Shown one piece after another: positions 6,963 to 14,503 of a DNA stretch of 19,250 nt; within the stretch, counting starts at the first letter, position 1; each line of letters begins with the position of its first letter. Position numbers and translations under genes: made by a program. The notes under the pieces were generated by a model, which did not search any database, was not told the origin of the DNA, and saw nothing but the letters and a program-made list of their open reading frames with translations. The stretch spans positions 1-19,250 of the forward strand of contig CAYLZN010000080.1 in the NCBI GenBank assembly GCA_964387935.1, written 5' to 3'. The stretch comes from CAYLZN01 sp964387935 (lineage in GTDB: Bacteria > Acidobacteriota > Vicinamibacteria > Vicinamibacterales > JAFNAJ01).

Positions 6963-9727
6963 ATGAAACCCATTGATTCGTTTGGCACACGGACCACGAT
7001 GCAGGTGGCCGGGGAGAACGTGTGGTTCTCGAGCCTTCGCCTGCTCGAGCGCGCGGGATACCCGGCCGTCGGACGGCTGCCGTTCTCGCTGAAGGTCCTG
7101 CTCGAGAACCTGCTGCGCCAGGAGGACGGGCGATTCGTCAAGGCCGAGGACATCCAGGCACTGGCGCGCTGGAGCCCGACGGCCTCCGGCGAGAAGGAGA
7201 TCGCGTTCACCCCGGCGCGGGTCCTGCTCCAGGACTTCACGGGCGTGCCGGCCGTGGTCGACCTGGCCGCCATGCGAGAGGGCATTGCGAAGCTGGGCGG
7301 CAACCCGCGTCGCGTGAATCCCCTGCAGCCGGTGGAACTCGTCATCGATCACTCGGTGCAGGTCGATCATTTCGGCAGCCCGGATGCCTTCGAGCTGAAC
7401 AGCCAGTTGGAGTACCAGCGGAACCGCGAGCGCTACGTCTTCCTGCGGTGGGGCCAGAAGGCGTTCGACAACTTCCGCGTCGTTCCGCCCGAGACCGGCA
7501 TCGTCCACCAGGTGAACCTCGAGTACCTGGCGCGGGTCGTGTGCAAGGTGTACCGCGACGGCATCTGGGAGGCGTTCCCGGACACGCTCGTGGGGACCGA
7601 CTCGCACACCACGATGGTCAACGGACTCGGGGTCGTGGGCTGGGGTGTCGGCGGCATCGAGGCCGAGGCCGCGATGCTCGGTCAGCCGATCTCGATGCTC
7701 ATCCCGCAGGTGCTGGGCTTCAAGCTCGTGGGGCGGCTGCCCGAGGGCACGACGGCGACGGACCTCGTGCTGACCATCACGGAGATCCTGCGGAAGCAGG
7801 GCGTCGTCGGCAAGTTCGTCGAGTTCTTCGGGCCCNNNNNNNNNNGCACCTCACGATTGCCGATCGCGCGACGATCGGCAACATGTCACCCGAGTACGGA
7901 TCGACCATTGCGATCTTCCCGATCGACGACATGACGCTCGACTACCTGCGCCTGAGCGGCCGCGACGAGAAGCAGGTGATGACGGTCGAGGAGTACTGCC
8001 GGGCGCAGGGTCTGTTCCGCACGAAGGACTCCCCGGATCCGGTGTACAACGCGGTCATCGAACTGGACCTGTCCACGGTGGAGCCCAGCCTCGCGGGGCC
8101 GCGACGGCCGCAGGACCGCGTGTCGCTCACGCACGCCAAGCCCAGGTTCGCCGAGGCGCTCGCCCAGATGCTGGCCGCGCCGACCAAGGCGAAGGGCGCG
8201 TCGGGAGGGACGGCCGTGGCGGTGGCGCCGCCGCCGACGCTGGCGGCGCTGGATCACGGGGCCGTCGTCGTGGCGGCGATCACGAGCTGCACCAACACGT
8301 CGAACCCCAGCGTGCTGCTCGGCGCCGGCCTGCTCGCGAAGAAGGCCGTGGAACGGGGCCTCACGCGGCAGCCGTGGGTCAAGACGAGCCTGGCCCCGGG
8401 GTCGCAGGTGGTGACGGCGTATCTCCAGAAGGCCGGCCTGCTGCCGTACCTGGAACAACTCGGGTTCCACCTCGTGGGCTACGGGTGCACGACGTGCATC
8501 GGCAACAGCGGACCGCTGCCCGAGGAGGTGTCGGCGATCATCCGCGACCGCAACCTCGTCGTGTGCTCGGTGCTGTCCGGCAACCGTAACTTCGAGGGCC
8601 GGATCCAGCCGGACGTGCGCGCCAACTACCTCGCCTCGCCGCCGCTCGTCGTGGCGTACGCGCTCGCAGGGCGTATGACGCTGGACCTCACCGCCGAGCC
8701 GCTCGGCACGGGCAAGGACGGTCAGCCCGTGTACCTGCGCGACGTCTGGCCGGCCGAGCGCGAGATCCAGCAGGCCCTCGGCGTTGTCGAGGCCTCGATG
8801 TATCGGGAGAAGTACGCCGACGTCTTCAAGGGCGACGTGCGCTGGCAGCACCTGCCGGTGCCGGAGGGCGAAGTGTTCGCCTGGGAGCCCGACAGCACGT
8901 ACATCCGCAATCCGCCGTATTTCGACGATCTGGCCATGGATCCGCCGCCGCTCGAGAACCTGGCGGGCGGCCGCGTGCTCGCCGTGCTCGGCGACAGCGT
9001 GACCACGGATCACATCTCGCCGGCCGGATCGATCAAGGCCGACAGCCCGGCCGGGAAGTACCTCATCGCGCACGGCGTGGCCCCGGCGGATTTCAACGCG
9101 TACGGCGCCCGCCGCGGCAACCACGAGGTCATGATGCGCGGCACCTTCGCGAACATCCGGCTGCGCAACCAGCTCGTGCCGGGCGTGGAGGGCGGGTTCA
9201 CGCGCCACATGCCGAGCGGCGAGCAGATGACGATCTACGACGCCGCCATGCGCTACAAGCAGGAGGGCGTGCCCCTCGTCATCCTCGCGGGCAAGGAATA
9301 CGGCTCCGGCTCGTCCCGCGACTGGGCCGCGAAGGGGACGGCGCTGCTCGGCGTGAAAGTCGTGATTGCCGAGAGCTACGAGCGTATCCACCGCAGCAAC
9401 CTGGTGAACATGGGCGTGCTGCCGCTGCAGTTCAAGGCCGGCGACAGCGCGGCCAGCCTGAAGTTGACGGGGCAGGAGGTGTTCGGGATCGACCGCATCG
9501 CCACCGGCTTGCAGCCGCGCGGACAGATCGCCGTGACGGCGCGCGGTGCCGGAGCCCCGATCACGTTCACGGCGGTCGTCCGCATCGACACGCCCGAGGA
9601 ACTCGTGGCGTTCTCGCACGGCGGCATCCTGCCGTACGTGCTCCGCCAGCTGGTGCGNNNNNNNNNNGGCGACGTCAGCCTCAGCGACGAGGTCTTTGAA
9701 CTCCGCCAGCTGGTGCGCGGCCGGTAG
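6963..9727 (+). CDS. acnA: Aconitate hydratase (AcnA/IRP type), interrupted by two N gaps
   Basis: TCA-cycle [4Fe-4S] enzyme converting citrate to isocitrate. The start ATG has GAGGG eight bases upstream. The first part (6963-7835) shows TDSHTTMVNGLGV (Asp213) and ends at KFVEFFGP. The remainder is read in another frame after the N run at 7836-7845: LTIADRATIGNMSPEYG, the cluster cysteines in TSCTNTSNP (codon 8288) and GCTTCIGNSGP (codons 8486 and 8495), GDSVTTDHISPAGSI, NAYGARRGNHEVMMRG, and GSGSSRDWAAKG with its active-site Ser/Arg. In related aconitases only about three residues (as in GPGVS) lie between the halves, so about 8 bases are missing and the frame change comes from the fixed-length gap. 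A second N run (9658-9667) lies at the C terminus. The gene is probably intact in the organism, about 900 residues. Confidence 0.93.
7836..7845. other. Assembly gap (10 N) in acnA
   Basis: Ten N, a scaffold-style placeholder. It changes the reading frame of acnA between FFGP and HLTIADR. A missing length of 8 bases (2 modulo 3) would restore the frame and fit the GPGVS segment known in this family. Confidence 0.95.
7857..7881. repeat. Perfect 10-bp inverted repeat inside acnA
   Basis: TTGCCGATCG and CGATCGGCAA flank a 5-base spacer (7867-7871), within codons for the conserved ADRATIGN segment and 11 bases after the N gap. It is probably a coincidence of coding constraint, but it may have contributed to the assembly break. 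Confidence 0.8.
9641..9717. repeat. 17-bp direct repeat flanking the second N gap
   Basis: CTCCGCCAGCTGGTGCG occurs at 9641-9657, directly before the 10 N (9658-9667), and again at 9701-9717, directly before the acnA stop. The copies are in the same frame (LRQLV). Removing one 60-base unit leaves a normal aconitase ending LPYVLRQLVRGR, so this is probably a scaffolding duplication. Confidence 0.85.
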
Positions 9728-9737
9728 GCCTCGACGC

Positions 9738-9767
9738 GCGGGACGCCGGTCGCGGCCGGCGTCCCGC
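9738..9767 (+). terminator. Strong hairpin after acnA
   Basis: A perfect 12-bp GC-rich stem (GCGGGACGCCGG with CCGGCGTCCCGC) and a 6-base loop, starting 10 bases after the acnA stop and ending 17 bases before queG. No T-tract follows, so termination would be of the hairpin-only kind or partial; it may also set the acnA/queG expression ratio. Confidence 0.6.
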
Positions 9768-9784
9768 CTGCAGTCGTCGTCCCC

Positions 9785-10729
9785 GTGACGACCCTCACCT
9801 CCTCCCATCTCAAGGCCGCCGCGCGAGGCGTCGGCTTCGACCTGTGCGGCATCGCGCCGGCCGAGGCGTGTCCCGAGCTCGCCGTCTTCGCCGAGTGGCT
9901 GGCCCGGGGTTATGCCGGCGACATGCACTACCTGGCGCGGACCGCGCACGCCCGCGCGGACCTCCGGCATGTGCTCCCGTCGGCCCGCGCGGTGATCGTG
10001 TTGGGTACCAACTATCACACCGACCGGCCCTATTCGACCCAGGTCACCGACCCCGGCGAGGCCCTCATCGCGCGCTACGCCTGGGGCGACGACTACCACG
10101 ACGTCATCGCGGCCAGGCTCGAGGCGCTGCTCGGCTGGATGCGCGGACAGGCCGGCGAGTTCGAGGCCCGCGCCTACGTCGATACCGGCCCGATCCAGGA
10201 GCGCGTGTTCGCTCAGCGCGCCGGCCTCGGCTGGATCGGCAAGAACTGCTGTCTCATCAACCCGGAGCTGGGTTCGTGGCTGTTCCTGTCCGAGATCCTG
10301 TGCAGTCTCGAGCTGGAGCCCGACGAGCCCGGGACGGATCGGTGCGGCACCTGCTCGCTGTGCCTGGAGGCCTGCCCGACGGGAGCGTTCGTGGAGCCCG
10401 GATGGCTCGACGCCCGGCGCTGCCTGTCCTACCTCACCATCGAGGCGAAGGGACCGATTCCCGACGCCTGGCGCGCCGCGCTGGGCGCGCACGTCTTCGG
10501 CTGCGACATCTGCCAGGAGGTCTGCCCGTGGAACCAGGCGCCTCCCGTCTCCAACGACCCGGCCTGGCAGCCACGGGCCGCGTTCGACCGGCCGCAGGTC
10601 GCCGATCTGGCTGCCCGCTCCGACGAGGAGCTCCGGCGGGCGCTCAAGGGCAGCGCGATGCGCCGCACGAAGGTCGCCGGCCTCCGACGCAACCTCGAGG
10701 CGGCGCTGGCGAACAGGGCGGCAGAGTAG
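9785..10729 (+). CDS. queG: Epoxyqueuosine reductase
   Basis: Cobalamin- and iron-sulfur-dependent enzyme that reduces epoxyqueuosine to queuosine at the tRNA wobble position, cytosolic. Residues 1-180 carry the cobalamin-binding reductase part, including LGTNYHTDRPY and the conserved YVDTGPIQERVFAQRAGLGWIGKN (Asp133 is the likely proton donor). The two [4Fe-4S] cluster motifs follow: CGTCSLCLEACP (Cys187, 190, 193, 197) and CDICQEVCPWN (Cys240, 243, 247), with Cys213 as the likely eighth ligand. At 314 residues it is shorter than E. coli QueG (about 380) and appears to lack the C-terminal HEAT-like region, as many non-proteobacterial members do. The GTG start at 9785 has no visible Shine-Dalgarno sequence. 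Confidence 0.94.
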   Translation: MTTLTSSHLKAAARGVGFDLCGIAPAEACPELAVFAEWLARGYAGDMHYLARTAHARADLRHVLPSARAVIVLGTNYHTDRPYSTQVTDPGEALIARYAWGDDYHDVIAARLEALLGWMRGQAGEFEARAYVDTGPIQERVFAQRAGLGWIGKNCCLINPELGSWLFLSEILCSLELEPDEPGTDRCGTCSLCLEACPTGAFVEPGWLDARRCLSYLTIEAKGPIPDAWRAALGAHVFGCDICQEVCPWNQAPPVSNDPAWQPRAAFDRPQVADLAARSDEELRRALKGSAMRRTKVAGLRRNLEAALANRAAE

Positions 10730-10750
10730 CGCGGAGGCTCGTTCGGCTCG

Positions 10751-10756
10751 TATCAT
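10751..10756 (+). promoter_or_regulatory. Candidate -10 box for the YqgE gene
   Basis: TATCAT, one mismatch from consensus, ends 7 bases before the ATG at 10764. There is no Shine-Dalgarno sequence near that ATG; the nearest GGAGG (10733-10737) is 26 bases away. This suggests a leaderless transcript. No clear -35. Confidence 0.45.
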
Positions 10757-10763
10757 GAAAGAC

Positions 10764-11327
10764 ATGGATGACCGGTCGGGCCACACGCCATCGCTTGCGC
10801 CGACGCTCCTCGTGTCGATGCCGCAGCTGATGGATCCCAACTTCGCACGGACCGTGGTCCTCCTCTGCGAACACAACCCGGAGGGTGCCTTTGGCCTCGT
10901 GCTCAACCGCCCGAGCGAAACCGAGGTCGCCGACGCCGTGAAGCTGACGCCCCCGCCGGCGTCCAACAGCGGAGTCCGCCTGTGGGTCGGCGGTCCCGTC
11001 GAACCACAGCGGGGCTGGATCCTGCTCGGCAACCATCCCGACGATGCGGAGGCGGTGGAGTTGCTGGAAGGCCTGTTCCTCACGTCGTCGCCGGCCGTGC
11101 TCCGGCGGCTCATCGAAACCGGCGTGGAGCGCTCGCGGGTTCTGACCGGGTACGCGGGTTGGGCCGCCGGCCAGCTCGACGCGGAACTGGCCGCGTCCGC
11201 CTGGCTCACGGCCACCGTCGATCTCGATCTCGTCTTCGAGATCCCGGCCAGTGAGATGTGGGAAACCGCCATCCGCCGACTGGGGGCCGACCCGGCACTG
11301 CTGCAAATGGGGCAGGGGGTTCACTGA
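10764..11327 (+). CDS. YqgE/AlgH family protein (UPF0301)
   Basis: A 187-residue protein of the YqgE/AlgH family, found across bacteria and of uncertain biochemical role; AlgH was first linked to alginate regulation in Pseudomonas. Family signatures: LLVSMPQLMDPNFARTVVLLCEHN near the N terminus, GAFGLVLNRP, WVGGPVEPQRGWILLG, TGYAGWAAGQLDAEL and a C-terminal ASEMWETAIRRLGADP. Length is standard. Start 10764 was chosen because of the TATCAT box; an in-frame ATG at 10755 overlaps that box and would add three residues. It lies 34 bases after queG on the same strand. Confidence 0.93.
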   Translation: MDDRSGHTPSLAPTLLVSMPQLMDPNFARTVVLLCEHNPEGAFGLVLNRPSETEVADAVKLTPPPASNSGVRLWVGGPVEPQRGWILLGNHPDDAEAVELLEGLFLTSSPAVLRRLIETGVERSRVLTGYAGWAAGQLDAELAASAWLTATVDLDLVFEIPASEMWETAIRRLGADPALLQMGQGVH

Positions 11328-11340
11328 CCCGTCGCTGGCC

Positions 11341-11356
11341 CGGCACCCTCGTGCCG
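11341..11356 (+). terminator. Hairpin after the YqgE gene
   Basis: CGGCAC-CCTC-GTGCCG, a perfect 6-bp stem with a tetraloop, 13 bases after the stop. No T-tract. The rest of the 230-base spacer to the cytochrome gene shows no gene and no promoter I would defend. Confidence 0.4.
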
Positions 11357-11557
11357 AGACGCGGGCGCTCTGGCGGTGTGCCGAGATCCCGGCAGTTGGA
11401 GTGCCCGCCACAACCCCGGGCCCGGCGACACCGCGCCGGACACGTGGATTGGGCAGAATCAGACCAGTTTCGCGGCTCTCACGCCGGCTCGCCGAATGGC
11501 ACTGGCCTTGCGGAAGGTCACAGCAGCGGGCGAAGCCGCCACCCCCGGGAGCGTCCC

Positions 11558-12121
11558 ATGCGTCGCACATTCTGTCTGGTCATGTTCGCCGGCCTCGTCG
11601 TGGTCGGCCTCGCCCATGCGCAAACTCCTCCGACCGCGGCCCCGACCCCAGCCCCGGCGCCGTCGCAACCCGCGACGCCGGCCGCGGCACCGCCTGCTCA
11701 GGGTGCGGCGCAGGCTGCCGCCCAGGTGCCAGGGACCGAGGGCTTCGTCTGGGCCGAAGGCTGCAAGTCCTGTCACGAGGAGATCTACGAGGCCTGGGCC
11801 AAGACCAAGCACGCCAGGACCTTGGGTCGGCTCAGTGCCGAGGAGCGCCAGGCGGGCAGCCAGTGCGTGGGGTGTCACGTCACCGGACCCAAGACGCCGG
11901 TCGAGGTGTCGGGCACCGTGGTCAACGCGAACGTGCAGTGCGAGAGTTGCCACGGGGCGGGCAAGGCTCACGTGGAGGCCGCGACGGCCGGTGACGCCTC
12001 GAAGGCCAGGCTCGTCAAGTCTCCCCCGCAGCGCCTGTGCGAAACCTGCCACAATGACAAGAGCCCCCACTACCGGGGCTTTTTCTTCGCCGCCCTGAAG
12101 GGGCTCGTCCACAAGAAGTAG
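11558..12121 (+). CDS. Periplasmic tetraheme c-type cytochrome
   Basis: A 187-residue exported electron carrier. Residues 1-21 form a Sec signal peptide (cut after LAHA), followed by an Ala/Pro-rich low-complexity linker (22-58). Four CxxCH haem-binding motifs follow: CKSCH (69-73), CVGCH (103-107), CESCH (128-132) and CETCH (161-165). Spare histidines (His85, His138, His171) could act as distal ligands. The arrangement resembles the cytochrome c554/NrfB-like multihaem family. No oxidase or reductase gene is next to it, so its partner is unknown. The ATG at 11558 has GGGAG six bases upstream, and the signal peptide begins there. A terminator-like hairpin with a T-run lies inside its last codons. 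Confidence 0.9.
   Translation: MRRTFCLVMFAGLVVVGLAHAQTPPTAAPTPAPAPSQPATPAAAPPAQGAAQAAAQVPGTEGFVWAEGCKSCHEEIYEAWAKTKHARTLGRLSAEERQAGSQCVGCHVTGPKTPVEVSGTVVNANVQCESCHGAGKAHVEAATAGDASKARLVKSPPQRLCETCHNDKSPHYRGFFFAALKGLVHKK
12062..12087 (+). terminator. Intrinsic-terminator-like hairpin inside the cytochrome 3' end
   Basis: AGCCCC (12062-12067) pairs with GGGGCT (12075-12080) around a 7-base loop, followed directly by TTTTCTT. This is the only stem-plus-T-run arrangement I found in the window, and it lies 34-60 bases before the stop codon of the gene that contains it. Confidence 0.4.
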
Positions 12122-12211
12122 AACGGCCCGCCGACGCGCGCCGCAGTGTCACCCACACCCCGGTCCGAGTGGGCTTTCGGGGGTGCGCTGCCGAATACTG
12201 GACTGGGACCC

Positions 12212-14503
12212 ATGTGGCCGGAGTCCGGACGCGGATTGCGAAATCGTTGGCGGGGGTTTTCAGACGCCCTGGGAGACCGGATCGTGGTCGAAGCGACCAC
12301 GGGCCTCCGGTCGGAGGGGCTGATCCTCGCCGAATCCCTCATTCTGGACCCCGAAGCGGTTGCCATTTTCTGTGAAGCCGTCTCAGACCTGAGCGACGTC
12401 GCGCACGCCAGTCTCAGGGTGCCCCGGGAGGTGCAGCGTCTGCCCCGGGAAGGCGGTCGGCCCGTCCTCGTCAGCGACTACGCAGGCGGGAGGCGCCTGT
12501 CCTCGTGGTTGCCCGCCCGTGGCGACGACTTCCTTCCCACCGGCTGTGTTCTGCACATCGCCCTCCAGGCGGGTGGGGCACTGCGGGCTATTGCCGAGCA
12601 CCAGGCCGGTGCGTTCCACGGCGCGGTCGCGCTCGAACGCATTGCGCTGGCGCCGGGCGGCCGGGTGCTGCTCCTCGAGGCAGGTCTCGGGGCCCTTCTG
12701 GCTGCGCAGCCCGAGCGTTCACCGGAGGACTGGTGGCGTGAGGCGCGCGTGGCGGTTCCGCTCCCCTCGGTGGCGGCCAGCTTCGGAGAGACCACCGACG
12801 CCTGCCAGCTCGGCATCCTCGTCCTGGAACTCCTGCTGGGCCGTGCCCTCGAACCGGACGAGTATCCGGGCAAGCTCGCGCCCCTCCTCGGCAATGCGAC
12901 CGAAACGGACCTGGTCGGCAACCGACTCCCGCTGGGCTCGGGGCTCTTCGACTGGCTCAGCCACGCGCTCTGCCTGGCCACCGCCGAAGTCCCTCCCACA
13001 ATCCCCGTTGTTGTCGATGGTCTCGAGAACCTGCTGTCCGACCTCGGCGGATACGTGGCTGTGTCCGAGGGCCTGGACGCCATACCCGAGAGCCTGGCAC
13101 CGTGGCCGTTCGTCTCGGACGGTGCGGAGCAGGCCAGCGGTGGGCATGGCCCCGGCGGCGCCCACGAACGGACGTGGCCGCGGATGGTCGTTCGTCCGCC
13201 CATCGTGCCGCAGGCACGACCAGCTACCGGGCACGAGGTCGACCTCACGTCGAGCGCGCTCGCCTTCGATCGCGACAGGACACCGGAGCAACTCCTGTCG
13301 GGGCTCGGCAACCTCGACACGATGGCTCTCGAGTGGGACGACTTCCATGCGTCCCCCTCCGCCGAGTCGCACGACCTCACGTCCTTCCGGCGCAGTGAGC
13401 CAGCGGCGGTCAGAACACCCTGGTCCCCCACGCCCATCCGACCGCCGCGGGCACCGGCAGCACCACCGCCTCGCAGGGCAGAACCTGCCGCCGCCCCGCC
13501 GCAGGCCGCCCGCTGGACACGCGTGCTGCGGTGGGGCGCGGTCGCGGTGCTGGCGACGGTGGCGCTCGCCGTGGCGGGCTGGCAGTGGCTGCGCTGGCAG
13601 GATCGTCGCGCCGGGCCTCCGACTTCGACCCTCGAGGTTGCCTCCGAACCGGGCGGCGCCACGATTCTGATCAACGGGCTCGACCGAGGCAAATCTCCGG
13701 TGTCGGTGGCGCTGAATCCGGGGCGGTACGAGATCACCGCCAAGTCGGCGCTTGGCATGGGCACCATGACGGTGGACGTCGCGGGCGAACGAACCCGGAG
13801 GATCACGGTGCCAATGCAGCTCGGGACCGACCCCGGCGCTCTCGAAGTGAACACGGAGCCTGGTGGCGCCTCGATCACGCTGGACGACGTGCCTCAGGGG
13901 CGCGCGCCAATTGCCCTCGAGTCGGTGCCGCCGGGCGATCACGAACTGGTCGTGGCACTGGGCGCCGTCCGTGTCGAGCGCCGATTCACGCTCGCGCCGA
14001 CCGAGAGACTGACGCTGTTCGTCCCTCTGGCCGGCTGGGTCTCCGTGCGTTCGCGCATTCCGCTCGAGGTCACCGAGCGTGGTCAGTCATTCGGGTCGAC
14101 ATCGAGTGGGCGCGTGCTCGTCCCCGCGGGCCGCCGACGCCTTCAGCTCGTCAACGACGAGTTCGGCATCAACAGCGCGCATGAGGTGACCGTGGCTGCG
14201 GGCCAGGTCGTCGATGTGCCGGTGACCCTGCCTCCGGGCATGCTGAGTGTGGTCACGGACGAACCGGCGGAGGTCTGGGTCGACGGTGAGCCCCGTGGGC
14301 GCACGCCGACCGGCACCCTGTCGGTGCCGCTCGGCGAGCACGAGGTGCGCATCGTCCACCCGCGCTGGGGGGAGCAGCGCCTGACCGTCATTGTCGGGCT
14401 CGGTGCGCCGACGCGGCTGAACGTCAAGCTCGCTGGCGCCGAACCGAGGCGCGGCCCTCAGCGCGGATCGCCGAAGCGTTCCGGCATCTCCGCCGCCAGG
14501 TAG
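12212..14503 (+). CDS. Pseudokinase-like / transmembrane / PEGA-repeat protein
   Basis: A 763-residue protein. Residues about 20-290 look like a degenerate Ser/Thr kinase fold: a hinge-like LVSDYAGGRRLSSWL, a catalytic-loop position reading FHGAVALERIAL where kinases have HRDLKPENIL, and LEAGLG in place of DFG. The catalytic Asp and metal-binding Asp are both gone, so phosphotransfer is not expected. A long Pro/Ala/Ser-rich linker follows (about 300-435), then one membrane helix (about 439-460) and four PEGA-type beta repeats (about 473-534, 542-607, 608-672, 676-741). The first, second and fourth are clear (ASEPGGATILING, NTEPGGASITLDD, TDEPAEVWVDGEPRG); the third is degenerate. Topology is probably kinase-like domain in the cytosol and PEGA outside. 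An in-frame GTG at 12146 is an alternative start; neither start has a good Shine-Dalgarno sequence. The 3' end overlaps the opposing peptidase gene by 46 bases. Confidence 0.8.
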   Translation: MWPESGRGLRNRWRGFSDALGDRIVVEATTGLRSEGLILAESLILDPEAVAIFCEAVSDLSDVAHASLRVPREVQRLPREGGRPVLVSDYAGGRRLSSWLPARGDDFLPTGCVLHIALQAGGALRAIAEHQAGAFHGAVALERIALAPGGRVLLLEAGLGALLAAQPERSPEDWWREARVAVPLPSVAASFGETTDACQLGILVLELLLGRALEPDEYPGKLAPLLGNATETDLVGNRLPLGSGLFDWLSHALCLATAEVPPTIPVVVDGLENLLSDLGGYVAVSEGLDAIPESLAPWPFVSDGAEQASGGHGPGGAHERTWPRMVVRPPIVPQARPATGHEVDLTSSALAFDRDRTPEQLLSGLGNLDTMALEWDDFHASPSAESHDLTSFRRSEPAAVRTPWSPTPIRPPRAPAAPPPRRAEPAAAPPQAARWTRVLRWGAVAVLATVALAVAGWQWLRWQDRRAGPPTSTLEVASEPGGATILINGLDRGKSPVSVALNPGRYEITAKSALGMGTMTVDVAGERTRRITVPMQLGTDPGALEVNTEPGGASITLDDVPQGRAPIALESVPPGDHELVVALGAVRVERRFTLAPTERLTLFVPLAGWVSVRSRIPLEVTERGQSFGSTSSGRVLVPAGRRRLQLVNDEFGINSAHEVTVAAGQVVDVPVTLPPGMLSVVTDEPAEVWVDGEPRGRTPTGTLSVPLGEHEVRIVHPRWGEQRLTVIVGLGAPTRLNVKLAGAEPRRGPQRGSPKRSGISAAR

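Noticed and set aside
6963..9727. acnA as a pseudogene with a frameshift
   Set aside because: The frame change coincides exactly with a 10-N placeholder, and all catalytic and cluster residues are intact on both sides.
7886..11272. Very long minus-strand open frame opposite acnA, queG and yqgE
   Set aside because: It is antisense to three clearly recognisable proteins, crosses an N run, is Arg/Ala/His-rich low-complexity sequence, and shows no domain; it is a shadow of GC-rich codons.
11328..11557. Possible small gene or RNA in the spacer before the cytochrome
   Set aside because: Frames here lack a start with Shine-Dalgarno support and give biased sequence; apart from the 11341-11356 hairpin and an isolated CAGAAT at 11454, nothing stands out.
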